A stretch of 27,329 nucleotides of DNA from the IMG/VR virus record IMGVR_UViG_3300028743_000025, positions 1-27,329 of that record; one strand, 5' to 3'. The notes under the pieces were generated by a model, which was not told where the DNA came from, did not search any database, and was given only the letters and a program-made list of their open reading frames with translations. A program made the position numbers and the translations under genes. This DNA is from a virus. Positions 16,518 through 22,809 of this stretch are shown here, one piece after another; position 1 is the first letter of the stretch; each line of letters starts with the position of its first letter.

Positions 16518-17008
16518 AAGCTATTCGCACCCTGCTTAATAATATCCTTGAGGGATTCAAGCTGGTCTTCTGCCCCTTTGTCCTTCACAATGATCGAAGC
16601 CTCTGGCCGATAGTCAGCAGGGAAACGATTGCATATCTGTAGCCGGTACGCTTGTGCGTTAAATTCCTTGCCACCCCATATCCCAGACATGCCCTGCGAC
16701 TCCCACCATGCAAGGGAAAGCTCGCGTGCGCGTTGCATGGCGTCTGAAAATTCAGTATGTTCCTTGCACCATTCGTCTAATGTTGACCGAACAACATCGA
16801 GTTCAGCCGCCATCATAGCCTTGCTGAACCCTTTTTTCCCACACTCGACAACGACTTCACAGAATGGTTCACGGTATACGGTAGGACGACCAACGGGATT
16901 ATTGGTTACTTCGGTAGGTTCTTCACCTGCTTTGACTCGTTCCCACCCAGGGAGAGAGCAGTTTACGGGTTTATTGGTAGGTTCTTTCTTTTTTTCGCCC
17001 TTTTTCAT
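16514..17008 (-). CDS. terS: Terminase small subunit-like DNA-recognition protein
   Basis: The 164-aa product has a charged start (MKKGEKKKEPTNK), the GRPTVYREPFCEVVVECG segment, and a helix-turn-helix-like stretch GFSKAMMAAELDVVRSTLDEWC (about 80-100), with a helical WWESQGMSGIWGGKEFNAQAY part after it. This plan, directly upstream of the terminase large subunit, is that of a small subunit which recognises the packaging site and loads the motor. The ribosome site before the ATG at 17008 is weak. A perfect TTATCCACA lies four bases upstream of the start codon. Confidence 0.78.
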   Translation of the reverse strand: MKKGEKKKEPTNKPVNCSLPGWERVKAGEEPTEVTNNPVGRPTVYREPFCEVVVECGKKGFSKAMMAAELDVVRSTLDEWCKEHTEFSDAMQRARELSLAWWESQGMSGIWGGKEFNAQAYRLQICNRFPADYRPEASIIVKDKGAEDQLESLKDIIKQGANSL

Positions 17009-17011
17009 AGG

Positions 17012-17114
17012 TTATCCACAGGTAAAAAGGTATTTATTCGGTTTGTTGCATATTATTGTAATCATAACCATAAAATGCCATGTTTATTGGGCGTGGATAA
17101 AAAAGTTATCAACA
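17012..17114. other. Cluster of DnaA-box-like sequences, possible origin
   Basis: TTATCCACA at 17012-17020 is a perfect DnaA box. A reverse-strand copy with one change (TTATCCACG) lies at 17100-17092 and TTATCAACA, also one change, at 17106-17114. The 70 bases between are A+T rich. Three boxes with an A+T-rich spacer resemble an origin or a DnaA-controlled promoter. They lie just upstream of the terminase genes. The evidence is visual only, so the call is tentative. Confidence 0.4.
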
Positions 17115-17285
17115 GCCTCTACACAAATCGCTTTGCCAGATATCTGGTATAATTTTATAGGGGCACGCGTCCAGTAACACGTCATATTTCCAGAATAACC
17201 CATCGTGAGGATGTATACCCACAACGACAGCGGGGAGCCCTTGATAAATCACTTTGTCTTCCGGCCCAAATCTATACTTTTCCAT
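17109..17285 (-). CDS. Small protein of unknown function, first ORF of the late leader
   Basis: A 58-codon frame runs from the ATG at 17285 to a TGA at 17109-17111. It reads MEKYRFGPEDKVIYQGLPAV, then VVGIHPHDGLFWKYDVLLD, and ends in a Cys-containing tail, CRGC. The GLPAVVVGIHPHDGLFWKYDV stretch looks like a small SH3-like or beta-barrel fold. The ribosome site is weak, and the frame is too short for many gene finders. It would be the first cistron of the leftward late transcript. I do not recognise the family. Confidence 0.5.
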   Translation of the reverse strand: MEKYRFGPEDKVIYQGLPAVVVGIHPHDGLFWKYDVLLDACPYKIIPDIWQSDLCRGC

Positions 17286-17402
17286 TTCAGGTTTTTCTTT
17301 CTATGCGGTTCTGTTGTTTTGCCCCTAGTCCATGGACACAGGACAACCCCTTTACAATAAATTCAAAAGTCAATATGTTTTTTGTCTCTTCATACCAGTT
17401 AA

Positions 17403-17428
17403 GGGCAGCTAGCACGTGCTAGCTGCCC
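17403..17428. repeat. Perfect 26-bp palindrome
   Basis: Each half is 13 bases, GGGCAGCTAGCAC, and the second half is its exact reverse complement with no loop. No T run follows on either strand, so a simple terminator is unlikely. It may be an operator, a packaging or resolution site, or a cruciform. It lies inside the 5' leader of the leftward late transcript. Confidence 0.85.
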
Positions 17429-17444
17429 ACCTATTTTGAGCTTG

Positions 17445-17513
17445 ACCGGGTTCTGTGCTATCCAGGCCCATTCGCTACGTACTGAGCGGCGGCGGGATAG
17501 TTGTGGACCCGGT
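17445..17513 (-). ncRNA. Predicted stem-loop at the start of the late transcript
   Basis: Three nested pairings are visible: ACCGGGT (17445-17451) with ACCCGGT (17507-17513), CTATCC (17458-17463) with GGATAG (17495-17500), and CGCT (17473-17476) with AGCG (17485-17488). The outer two stems are separated by a symmetric 6-base internal loop. The leftward transcript from the promoter at 17527-17554 should begin about seven bases before it. A structured RNA at the very start of a late transcript resembles, in position, an antitermination element. No folding energy was calculated. Confidence 0.4.
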
Positions 17514-17526
17514 AGAGGCCCGGCTG

Positions 17527-17554
17527 ATTATAGTTTACCTTACCACATTGTAAT
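17527..17554 (-). promoter_or_regulatory. Leftward promoter for the packaging/late region
   Basis: A perfect -10 (TATAAT, plus 17532 down to 17527) is placed 16 bases from ATTACA (17554 down to 17549), a 4-of-6 match to the -35 box. Transcription would start near 17520 and read into the hairpin, the palindrome, the 58-aa ORF and the terminase genes. Confidence 0.55.
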
Positions 17555-17592
17555 GGTGTTTGCAACTATTTTTACTTGGTTAATTATTTTTG

Positions 17593-17621
17593 TTGACTTA
17601 TATAATTGATGGCGGTATTAT
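17593..17621 (+). promoter_or_regulatory. Rightward promoter P1 for the tiny-gene cluster
   Basis: TTGACT (17593-17598) and TATTAT (17616-17621) are separated by exactly 17 bases. The -35 and -10 both match sigma-70 well (5 of 6). The spacer shares 12 of 17 bases with the spacer of the second rightward promoter at 18088. The first gene begins 37 bases after the -10. Confidence 0.75.
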
Positions 17622-17657
17622 TAAGTTAACGATGGGGAACGAAACAAGGAGGATATC

Positions 17658-17849
17658 ATGAAACTTACAAACGACGAACAACGCGGATACAACGACAGGC
17701 TGGCAGGCTTCTATGACAAATGGTTTAGGTACAACAGACAAGACGACGGAGCTGCTTATAACAGAGGTTGTGCCCGTGCTGTAGATAGTGGCAAATGCAA
17801 AGATTATTTCACCTTGATAGAATGTAATAACAGCGTCCTCAGGTCTTAA
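17658..17849 (+). CDS. Small hypothetical protein, first rightward early gene
   Basis: The 63-aa product begins MKLTNDEQRGYNDRLAGFYDKW and has the pattern GAAYNRGCARAVDSGKCKDYFTLIE, with four charged or aromatic clusters and three Cys. A strong AAGGAGG site lies six bases before the ATG. The role is unknown. Its position right behind a strong promoter suggests an early, highly expressed protein, possibly for host takeover. It is one of four tiny genes in a rightward cluster. Confidence 0.75.
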   Translation: MKLTNDEQRGYNDRLAGFYDKWFRYNRQDDGAAYNRGCARAVDSGKCKDYFTLIECNNSVLRS

Positions 17850-17895
17850 CAACAGCCGCCCCGCCCGTGGCATAGTAACGGGCAGAAAGGTGTTT

Positions 17896-18096
17896 ATGTA
17901 TAAAAAAGTTGAGCATAAAAAGAAAACAGGCCCGAAGCCATCCGAACGCTCTAAACGACGAATGTATTATATCAGAGTCAGCGAAGATTTTCACGCTAAT
18001 TTGCTGGAATTAAACAAAGATTTTGTCAGGACGGTACTCGAAACATATGCCACCAAAGAAAATAATGCAGCCTACCAAATAAAAATATTGACATAG
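17896..18096 (+). CDS. Small basic protein, possible ribbon-helix-helix regulator
   Basis: From the ATG at 17896 (AAAGG five bases upstream) the product is 66 aa; a GTG six bases earlier is possible. It has a very basic N-terminus (KKVEHKKKTGPKPSERSKRR), then RMYYIRVSEDFHANLLEL and NKDFVRTVLETYATKE, an order of strand, helix, helix that suits a ribbon-helix-helix DNA-binding protein. The basic tail would suit DNA contact. It may regulate the two neighbouring promoters. The call rests on pattern only, and the gene stops with TAG, which is rare in this window. Confidence 0.55.
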   Translation: MYKKVEHKKKTGPKPSERSKRRMYYIRVSEDFHANLLELNKDFVRTVLETYATKENNAAYQIKILT

Positions 18097-18116
18097 ATAA
18101 TTATCGGTGGTAAAGT
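18088..18116 (+). promoter_or_regulatory. Rightward promoter P2 with a palindromic spacer
   Basis: TTGACA (18088-18093) and TAAAGT (18111-18116) are 17 bases apart. The spacer contains the palindrome GATAATTATC (18096-18105) and shares 12 of 17 positions with the P1 spacer. It overlaps the last codons of the previous gene and drives the next two tiny genes. Confidence 0.65.
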
Positions 18117-18152
18117 CTAATTACAATGAAGGACAAACAAGGAGGCCACACC

Positions 18153-18317
18153 ATGAAACGTATAGAAAAAGCGGACAGTAAACATTTATATGAGGTGGAA
18201 ACGTCTGTAAGCGGGTATGTGGGCAAAATTGAGGTAGAAGCCGACACACGGGCAGAAGCCAATACGACAGCGGTGGCTTATGGATATGTTGTAAGATCAA
18301 TTAATATGGTTGGCTAA
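18153..18317 (+). CDS. Small hypothetical protein
   Basis: The 54-aa product starts at the ATG at 18153, eight bases after an AAGGAGG; an upstream in-frame ATG at 18126 lacks such a site. It reads MKRIEKADSKHLYEVETSVSG, then GKIEVEADTRAEANTTAVAYGY and ends VVRSINMVG. The GYVVRSINMVG ending is seen in short phage proteins of unknown function. It is beta-alpha in character. It follows promoter P2. Confidence 0.65.
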   Translation: MKRIEKADSKHLYEVETSVSGYVGKIEVEADTRAEANTTAVAYGYVVRSINMVG

Positions 18318-18356
18318 CAGCCGGTACCCCGGCAATCTAATGGAGGTGGAAAAACA

Positions 18357-18482
18357 ATGAAAAAACTCACTCGCAACCAATTGGCCAACAAAATAAACCT
18401 GCTGGTGACTAGCCGCCGTAAACCCATGCCGTGCCCTGTTTGCGGCAATGACCGTTGCTCAATTTTGGCACACCACGGCTAA
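18357..18482 (+). CDS. Tiny zinc-finger-like protein (41 aa)
   Basis: The 41-aa product is missed by a 60-codon cut-off. GGAGGTGG lies ahead of the ATG. It reads MKKLTRNQLANKINLL and then RKPMPCPVCGNDRCSILAHHG: the CPVCG...C...HH pattern is a likely zinc-binding site. The basic N-terminus suits nucleic-acid or protein contact. It is the last intact gene of the rightward cluster. Its function is unknown. Confidence 0.6.
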   Translation: MKKLTRNQLANKINLLVTSRRKPMPCPVCGNDRCSILAHHG

Positions 18483-18548
18483 CCCAACACCGGGCACGGT
18501 GCCCCACTATAAGGAGGGACTAATAACCCAACCACATATAACGAACAA

Positions 18549-18577
18549 AAAGGGGCTTTGCGGCCCCTTTCCTTTTT
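18549..18577. terminator. Bidirectional terminator between convergent early units
   Basis: AAAGGGGC (18549-18556) pairs with GCCCCTTT (18563-18570) around a 6-base loop. Rightward it is followed by CCTTTTT; leftward the T run is TTTTTG, so it ends transcripts from both sides. It lies between the rightward tiny genes and the leftward modification genes. Confidence 0.85.
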
Positions 18578-18664
18578 AAGAATGGTATCAACCCCGTGTA
18601 GAGGCTAACAGGCCGCTTCTCTGCCCTATATTTGTTTAGCAGGGTGTTGGTATTTACAAAATAC

Positions 18665-19537
18665 TCACCATAGCCACATCTGGCAGTCGGGCTGGTCCGT
18701 GTCGTTGACGTTTTCTTCTTCCATCCACCATGACCAGTATTCGTCTACTGACCCGTATTGCGTGTTGCTCCGAGGCAACCCGTCTTTACGGGGGATATCT
18801 CGCCATTTTACCAGCCAATCCAAAGCAGCTTTTTTCCACATTTTTTCGTAGCGCGGCCACCGGGCAAAATCTCGCTTTCTCCCCTTCGTTCCGCTCATGG
18901 GACACCCGATGCAACCTAAACGGTGATAGCCCTCATCGTAGAGACTGCAATACGTCATGCTGTTCCCGTAGATAAATTGCCACACATCATCGTCAGTCCA
19001 GTACAATATCGGAGACATTATTGGAGCCTTTTGTCCCGGTATTATTCTGGTTGGTTGCCAAAGCCCTTTCCTTCTCGCCGACTCTGCGGCTCTTACTCCA
19101 ACGGCTTTGAATAGACCATTACCGCCCTGCTCCTTGTAAATCGAACAGCACCACCGCATAACTCTAGTCGGCAACCCCTGATAATTATCAACCATGTGCC
19201 GCAATATATGTTTTTTAGGATTGTGCCAGATCACTTGCGGATACTCCTGTTTGATAAACCACACTAGTTCGGGCGGGTCGATGGTGACATTGGAGTAATT
19301 GAGCGTGTACTGCACTCCCGCCAGCCCAAACAGCTTCGCCATGACAATAGAGTCCTTTCCACCACTGAAGCAGACATAGTACCCATCCGGCGACAGTGCC
19401 AGCGCCTGTTTCTCAAACGTGCGGATAAGGTCAATTGCCATTTCAATTTTATCTTGCAATGGGGCACGCAGGGCGGCCTGGTACATGGCCTCCGTGTCGT
19501 CGTTCCCGTATAGGTCAACTATTTTATTTTCAACCAT
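18665..19537 (-). CDS. PAPS reductase-like/adenine nucleotide alpha hydrolase with Fe-S-type cysteines
   Basis: I choose the ATG at 19537 (GGGAGGG just ahead), giving 290 aa. The PP-loop SGGKDS lies at residues 58-63, the NYSNVTIDPPELV segment follows, and GVRAAESARRKG at about 147-158 is typical of PAPS reductases. The pair Cys130-Cys131 (MRWCCS) and Cys209-x-x-Cys212 (GCIGCP) keeps the CC...CxxC spacing that binds a 4Fe-4S cluster in APS reductases and DndC. In a phage it is more likely to act on nucleic acid or on a nucleotide sulfur step than on host sulfate. The gene overlaps the previous one by eight bases. The exact reaction is unknown. Confidence 0.8.
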   Translation of the reverse strand: MVENKIVDLYGNDDTEAMYQAALRAPLQDKIEMAIDLIRTFEKQALALSPDGYYVCFSGGKDSIVMAKLFGLAGVQYTLNYSNVTIDPPELVWFIKQEYPQVIWHNPKKHILRHMVDNYQGLPTRVMRWCCSIYKEQGGNGLFKAVGVRAAESARRKGLWQPTRIIPGQKAPIMSPILYWTDDDVWQFIYGNSMTYCSLYDEGYHRLGCIGCPMSGTKGRKRDFARWPRYEKMWKKAALDWLVKWRDIPRKDGLPRSNTQYGSVDEYWSWWMEEENVNDTDQPDCQMWLW

Positions 19538-19745
19538 GCCGCCCTCCCACCATTTTGACATCTTTCTTTTTGGCGCTGTAATCGTCAAATAGTTTTAGCG
19601 AATTGACCAAATAACTACCATCTTCTAACTTCACGATCTGCGGCACACGGTCGTTTGACATGAGGTTTTTTACGTGGTTAGCACCCGTCCAAACTGGCAC
19701 GTCCCAGTCTTTCCATTGGCCGTTGTGGTAGTATTTGCCGGTCAT
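19530..19745 (-). CDS. Small hypothetical protein in the modification cluster
   Basis: The 71-aa product begins MTGKYYHNGQWKDWDVPVW and has NHVKNLMSNDRVPQIVKLEDGSYLVNS, a beta-rich pattern, with a basic end (KKKDVKMVGGRHG). I do not recognise it. Its ATG overlaps the previous stop as ATGA and its end overlaps the next start, so the three genes are coupled. It could be a partner of the PAPS-reductase-like enzyme, but this is only a location argument. Confidence 0.6.
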   Translation of the reverse strand: MTGKYYHNGQWKDWDVPVWTGANHVKNLMSNDRVPQIVKLEDGSYLVNSLKLFDDYSAKKKDVKMVGGRHG

Positions 19746-19909
19746 ATCTTAGACCACTGATTTTTGAGATAGAAGGTGCCAGATTCAGGCAGCCATAATT
19801 CCCCGTTGTTAAGCTCTCTGCCTTTTACGATAAAAGGTTTTTTGCCCTGCATCGTGACTCGTGCTGTGACAGCCACCGATTTCCGCATTAACATCTGCGC
19901 TCTATCCAT
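19742..19909 (-). CDS. Small hypothetical protein (55 aa)
   Basis: This 55-codon frame starts at the ATG at 19909, directly after an excellent AAGGAGGGGG. It reads MDRAQMLMRKSVAVTARV, then GKKPFIVKGRELNNGELWLPE, and ends in TFYLKNQWSKI. The GRELNNGELWLPESGTFYLK stretch resembles a beta-sheet protein. It is below a 60-codon cut-off but is well supported by the ribosome site and the 4-nt overlap with the following gene. The role is unknown. Confidence 0.6.
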   Translation of the reverse strand: MDRAQMLMRKSVAVTARVTMQGKKPFIVKGRELNNGELWLPESGTFYLKNQWSKI

Positions 19910-19966
19910 ACCCCCTCCTTAGTTTAGTTGTTTGACTGCCTCGATAAATAATAGACCATGACGCGT

Positions 19967-22267
19967 TTATTTTATGCCTAAAGAAAGTTGTTTTGCAGTG
20001 GTAGAATCTGCCTCTTTACAATTGTTCACGGCTTGTTTCCAATAAGCCGTTTTAAGTTCAATACCAAAAGATTTCCGGCCCATTTGTAGGGGTACAACTA
20101 GCTCAGTACCAATCCCCGCAAAGGGAGTAAAAACAGTATCGCCGGGATTCGTCCAGAGGTCAACTGCCCTTTCAACTACTTGAATTTGCAGTGGGCAAAT
20201 ATGGCGCTCATCCGCATCTTCACGGACGCTAAATCTCTGTAAAGTATCGGATGGGTTTATGTCCTGGCTAACATGCAAAAAACCATCTCCATAATCCGCT
20301 GGTTGGATGTTTTCCGCCCCATTAAATGCACTGACTTTCTTTTCTTCCTGCCCGATAACTGCCCATACCGGAGACGCATATCGCTGCCATACCGCAACGG
20401 GGAACGTATCGTTTGTGTGAGTAACAGGCTCGGTGTTGTCCCCTGGTTTTCGCATAACAACCAGATAATCAGGAATGCCCTGGCGGTTCATGCACGAATC
20501 TTTTTTGATCTGTTTATGGAGAAGACCAAGCGCCTTAGTCCTTTGCATGGCAGTTACAGGATCTTTCCAAATGCAAACCTCTGAATGGAATATCCACCCA
20601 TTATCTGTAAATACTCGTATCAGTTCCCCCCTGAAATCTCTGATCCCGATCACCCCATCGCGTTCCTTGCTCGTTGGCAGATTCATACAATGAAAAGCCA
20701 ATAAACGACCGGGCTTGGTAATGCGGTAGAGTTCAGGGACGAGAAACCGGAAATGGTCTGCAAACTCCTTATCGTTCTTTACGTTACCCATGTCTCGATC
20801 ACTGTTTGAGTAGGTATAAAGCGACGCAAACGGCGGGGAAAATATTGAGAAATGCATAGAGTTATCGGGAATCCGTTTAATGATCTCGCACGAATCCCCA
20901 TTCCAAAGAGTATAATTTTCCGTCTCTACTGATTCTTCAACGTAAACCGACTTGTCTGCCGACGCCCCACGGATATTCTTAGTCTCAATTGACTTCATGT
21001 TTTCAACCATATTTTCTGCCATTGACATAGCATCCGCCTCTTTTCTTTCAATATTTCTGACAACCGCGCCCTCTGTTTCAGCAGTGATTACGTGAACTTT
21101 TACCGCCTCTTTTTGCCCGAACCTCCAACACCGACGTACTGCCTGGTAGAACTGTTCATAAGAATCAGACAACCCGACAAAAGCCATGTTGTGGCAGTTT
21201 TGAAGATTTAACCCGTAGCCAAACATACTCGCTTTACTAACTAACCGGGATATGGTCCCATCCTGGAATCCGATCACTGACTTTTCTTTGTGTTCGATGG
21301 AGTCTGCCCCCTTGACTTCAACAGCCCCATCAATAGCCGCTTTAAGTTGAGCACTCTCTTCATTGAGATTACACCATATTAACCACTGCTCGTCTGGTTT
21401 CTCTGCCACTATCCGTGCGCACTCTGCTACCCTATCCACAATAGTGGATTTGCGCTCATGCTGTCGTTCTTGGAGAGTGAGCGCTTCAACTGGGAAAAGA
21501 AACCCATCCGGAGCTTGATCGACTTTGACTGTATGCTGTTCAATGGTCATTTCAGGAAGAGTGAATAACCCATCGTCATATCCCAAATCAGATGGCTTGC
21601 GGATGTTAACAGCCCATGAACATATCCACCGCCAAAAGTCGTTTTTTGCATGGCCTTTCAACCGCCACTTGGCGGTATCCCCTCCGTCGTGGACAAAAAA
21701 CATGGCAAGCATTTCAGTACGGGACATAACACCCAAAAACTCAGAATGGTTGCCAAGTTCCATATAATCGTTCGGGGCGGGTGTAGCGGTACATGCCAAA
21801 CGAAAAGGGGTGTTTTGGAATGAATCAACAATCTGATTGCGGAACTTGCCCGAATAAGATTTTAGGATAGAACTTTCATCCAAGACAATCCCTGTAAAAT
21901 AAGATGGATCAAAATGGTCAAGCATCTCGTAGTTAGTGATGGATATACCTGGTTTAACCTGATCTTGGTCACGGCAATATTTTATTTCAATATCAAGATT
22001 GTTTTTTGCCAACATTACAGTTTGAGGGGCCACAGCAAGTGGTGCCAGTATTAAAACGTTACCGGGTACATGTTTTGCCCACTCTGATTGCATTCCTGTT
22101 TTATAAAGACCGCAATCGGCAAATATCGCCGCCCGACCGCGTTTTAATGCCCATCGCGTAATATCTCTCTGGAAATCGTAGAGAGATTTATTTAATTCAG
22201 GTATTACTGTTAGCCCTGTTGGGATATCCACAACAGCTTTATTTTTTAGAAATTCATAGTATTCCAT
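19967..22267 (-). CDS. SNF2-type helicase fused to a DNA methyltransferase
   Basis: The 766-aa product is counted from the ATG at 22267; a TTG nine bases upstream is possible. The first half is an SNF2-like ATPase: a Walker A variant DCGLYKTG (51-58), DESS (130-133) in place of DEAH, CTATPAPND (159-167) and RRCWRFGQ (378-385) as motif VI. From about residue 450 is an amino-methyltransferase of beta order: WNGDSCEII, then SPPF (477-480) as the catalytic motif IV, and at the end FTPFAGIGTEL (713-723) as the SAM-binding motif I. It probably moves on DNA and methylates adenine (N6) or cytosine (N4). No nuclease domain was seen, so it is not an obvious restriction enzyme. Confidence 0.85.
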   Translation of the reverse strand: MEYYEFLKNKAVVDIPTGLTVIPELNKSLYDFQRDITRWALKRGRAAIFADCGLYKTGMQSEWAKHVPGNVLILAPLAVAPQTVMLAKNNLDIEIKYCRDQDQVKPGISITNYEMLDHFDPSYFTGIVLDESSILKSYSGKFRNQIVDSFQNTPFRLACTATPAPNDYMELGNHSEFLGVMSRTEMLAMFFVHDGGDTAKWRLKGHAKNDFWRWICSWAVNIRKPSDLGYDDGLFTLPEMTIEQHTVKVDQAPDGFLFPVEALTLQERQHERKSTIVDRVAECARIVAEKPDEQWLIWCNLNEESAQLKAAIDGAVEVKGADSIEHKEKSVIGFQDGTISRLVSKASMFGYGLNLQNCHNMAFVGLSDSYEQFYQAVRRCWRFGQKEAVKVHVITAETEGAVVRNIERKEADAMSMAENMVENMKSIETKNIRGASADKSVYVEESVETENYTLWNGDSCEIIKRIPDNSMHFSIFSPPFASLYTYSNSDRDMGNVKNDKEFADHFRFLVPELYRITKPGRLLAFHCMNLPTSKERDGVIGIRDFRGELIRVFTDNGWIFHSEVCIWKDPVTAMQRTKALGLLHKQIKKDSCMNRQGIPDYLVVMRKPGDNTEPVTHTNDTFPVAVWQRYASPVWAVIGQEEKKVSAFNGAENIQPADYGDGFLHVSQDINPSDTLQRFSVREDADERHICPLQIQVVERAVDLWTNPGDTVFTPFAGIGTELVVPLQMGRKSFGIELKTAYWKQAVNNCKEADSTTAKQLSLGIK

Positions 22268-22296
22268 AAATGTCAACCCCCCGTTTGTTTAACTGC

Positions 22297-22809
22297 CTAT
22301 AACGGTAAATCTGATGTTGATTGTTCTTGGAAATGTGCAGGGTTCCCCTGAATTTTGCGTATTTCATTCATCTGGCAATCACCCCACCCTAAACCAGGAT
22401 AAGTTTTGTCCATTATCCCTAAACCTTCTACCAGTTTGTCCCGACCCACGCTGTAGTCAACGGTCATGGCAATAATAGCCCAAGCCCGTTTGACGTATTG
22501 ATCGTGATTGCCTCCGAATTGTTGCTGAAACTCTCGGTCAACCACATGCCTGGGTTTAGGTTCGTCAGGAGAATTAGCAGAGTTCAACTTTTTCTGTTCC
22601 TCCTGAGCCATTGCCACAATACGGCTGAGAGGTGGGAAAGTAGCAGGGGAAATCTCCGCGTATACGCGCTTTGTAATCTGCACCATCACTGAATCCTGAG
22701 TGTCTTTGAGGTCATCAGTGATAGCGTTGATGGCATCAATAGACCAAGCCCGGTTAAAATGAGTTTTCCCTATGTGATCAAGCCCCTCTTTTAGCGTGTT
22801 GTATTGCAT
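22297..22809 (-). CDS. Hypothetical protein coupled to the replication gene
   Basis: The 170-aa product begins MQYNTLKEGLDHIGKTHFNRAW and has a helical first half (DAINAITDDLKDT), a linker EEQKKLNSANSPDEPKPRH, and a helical second half ending in DYSVGRDKLVEGLGIMDK. The start overlaps the upstream gene by 19 bases and has GGAG five bases ahead. A replication-linked job such as helicase loading would fit its position, but no ATPase motif is visible. The stop is TAG. Confidence 0.6.
   Translation of the reverse strand: MQYNTLKEGLDHIGKTHFNRAWSIDAINAITDDLKDTQDSVMVQITKRVYAEISPATFPPLSRIVAMAQEEQKKLNSANSPDEPKPRHVVDREFQQQFGGNHDQYVKRAWAIIAMTVDYSVGRDKLVEGLGIMDKTYPGLGWGDCQMNEIRKIQGNPAHFQEQSTSDLPL

Noticed and set aside
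17445-17513. A tRNA gene
   Set aside because: The stems do not give a cloverleaf: there is no T-loop GGTTCRA-type segment and no anticodon arm in the right place.
17458-17565. A 35-codon leftward frame starting at a TTG
   Set aside because: It has no ribosome site, uses a rare start and lies across the promoter and the stem-loop.
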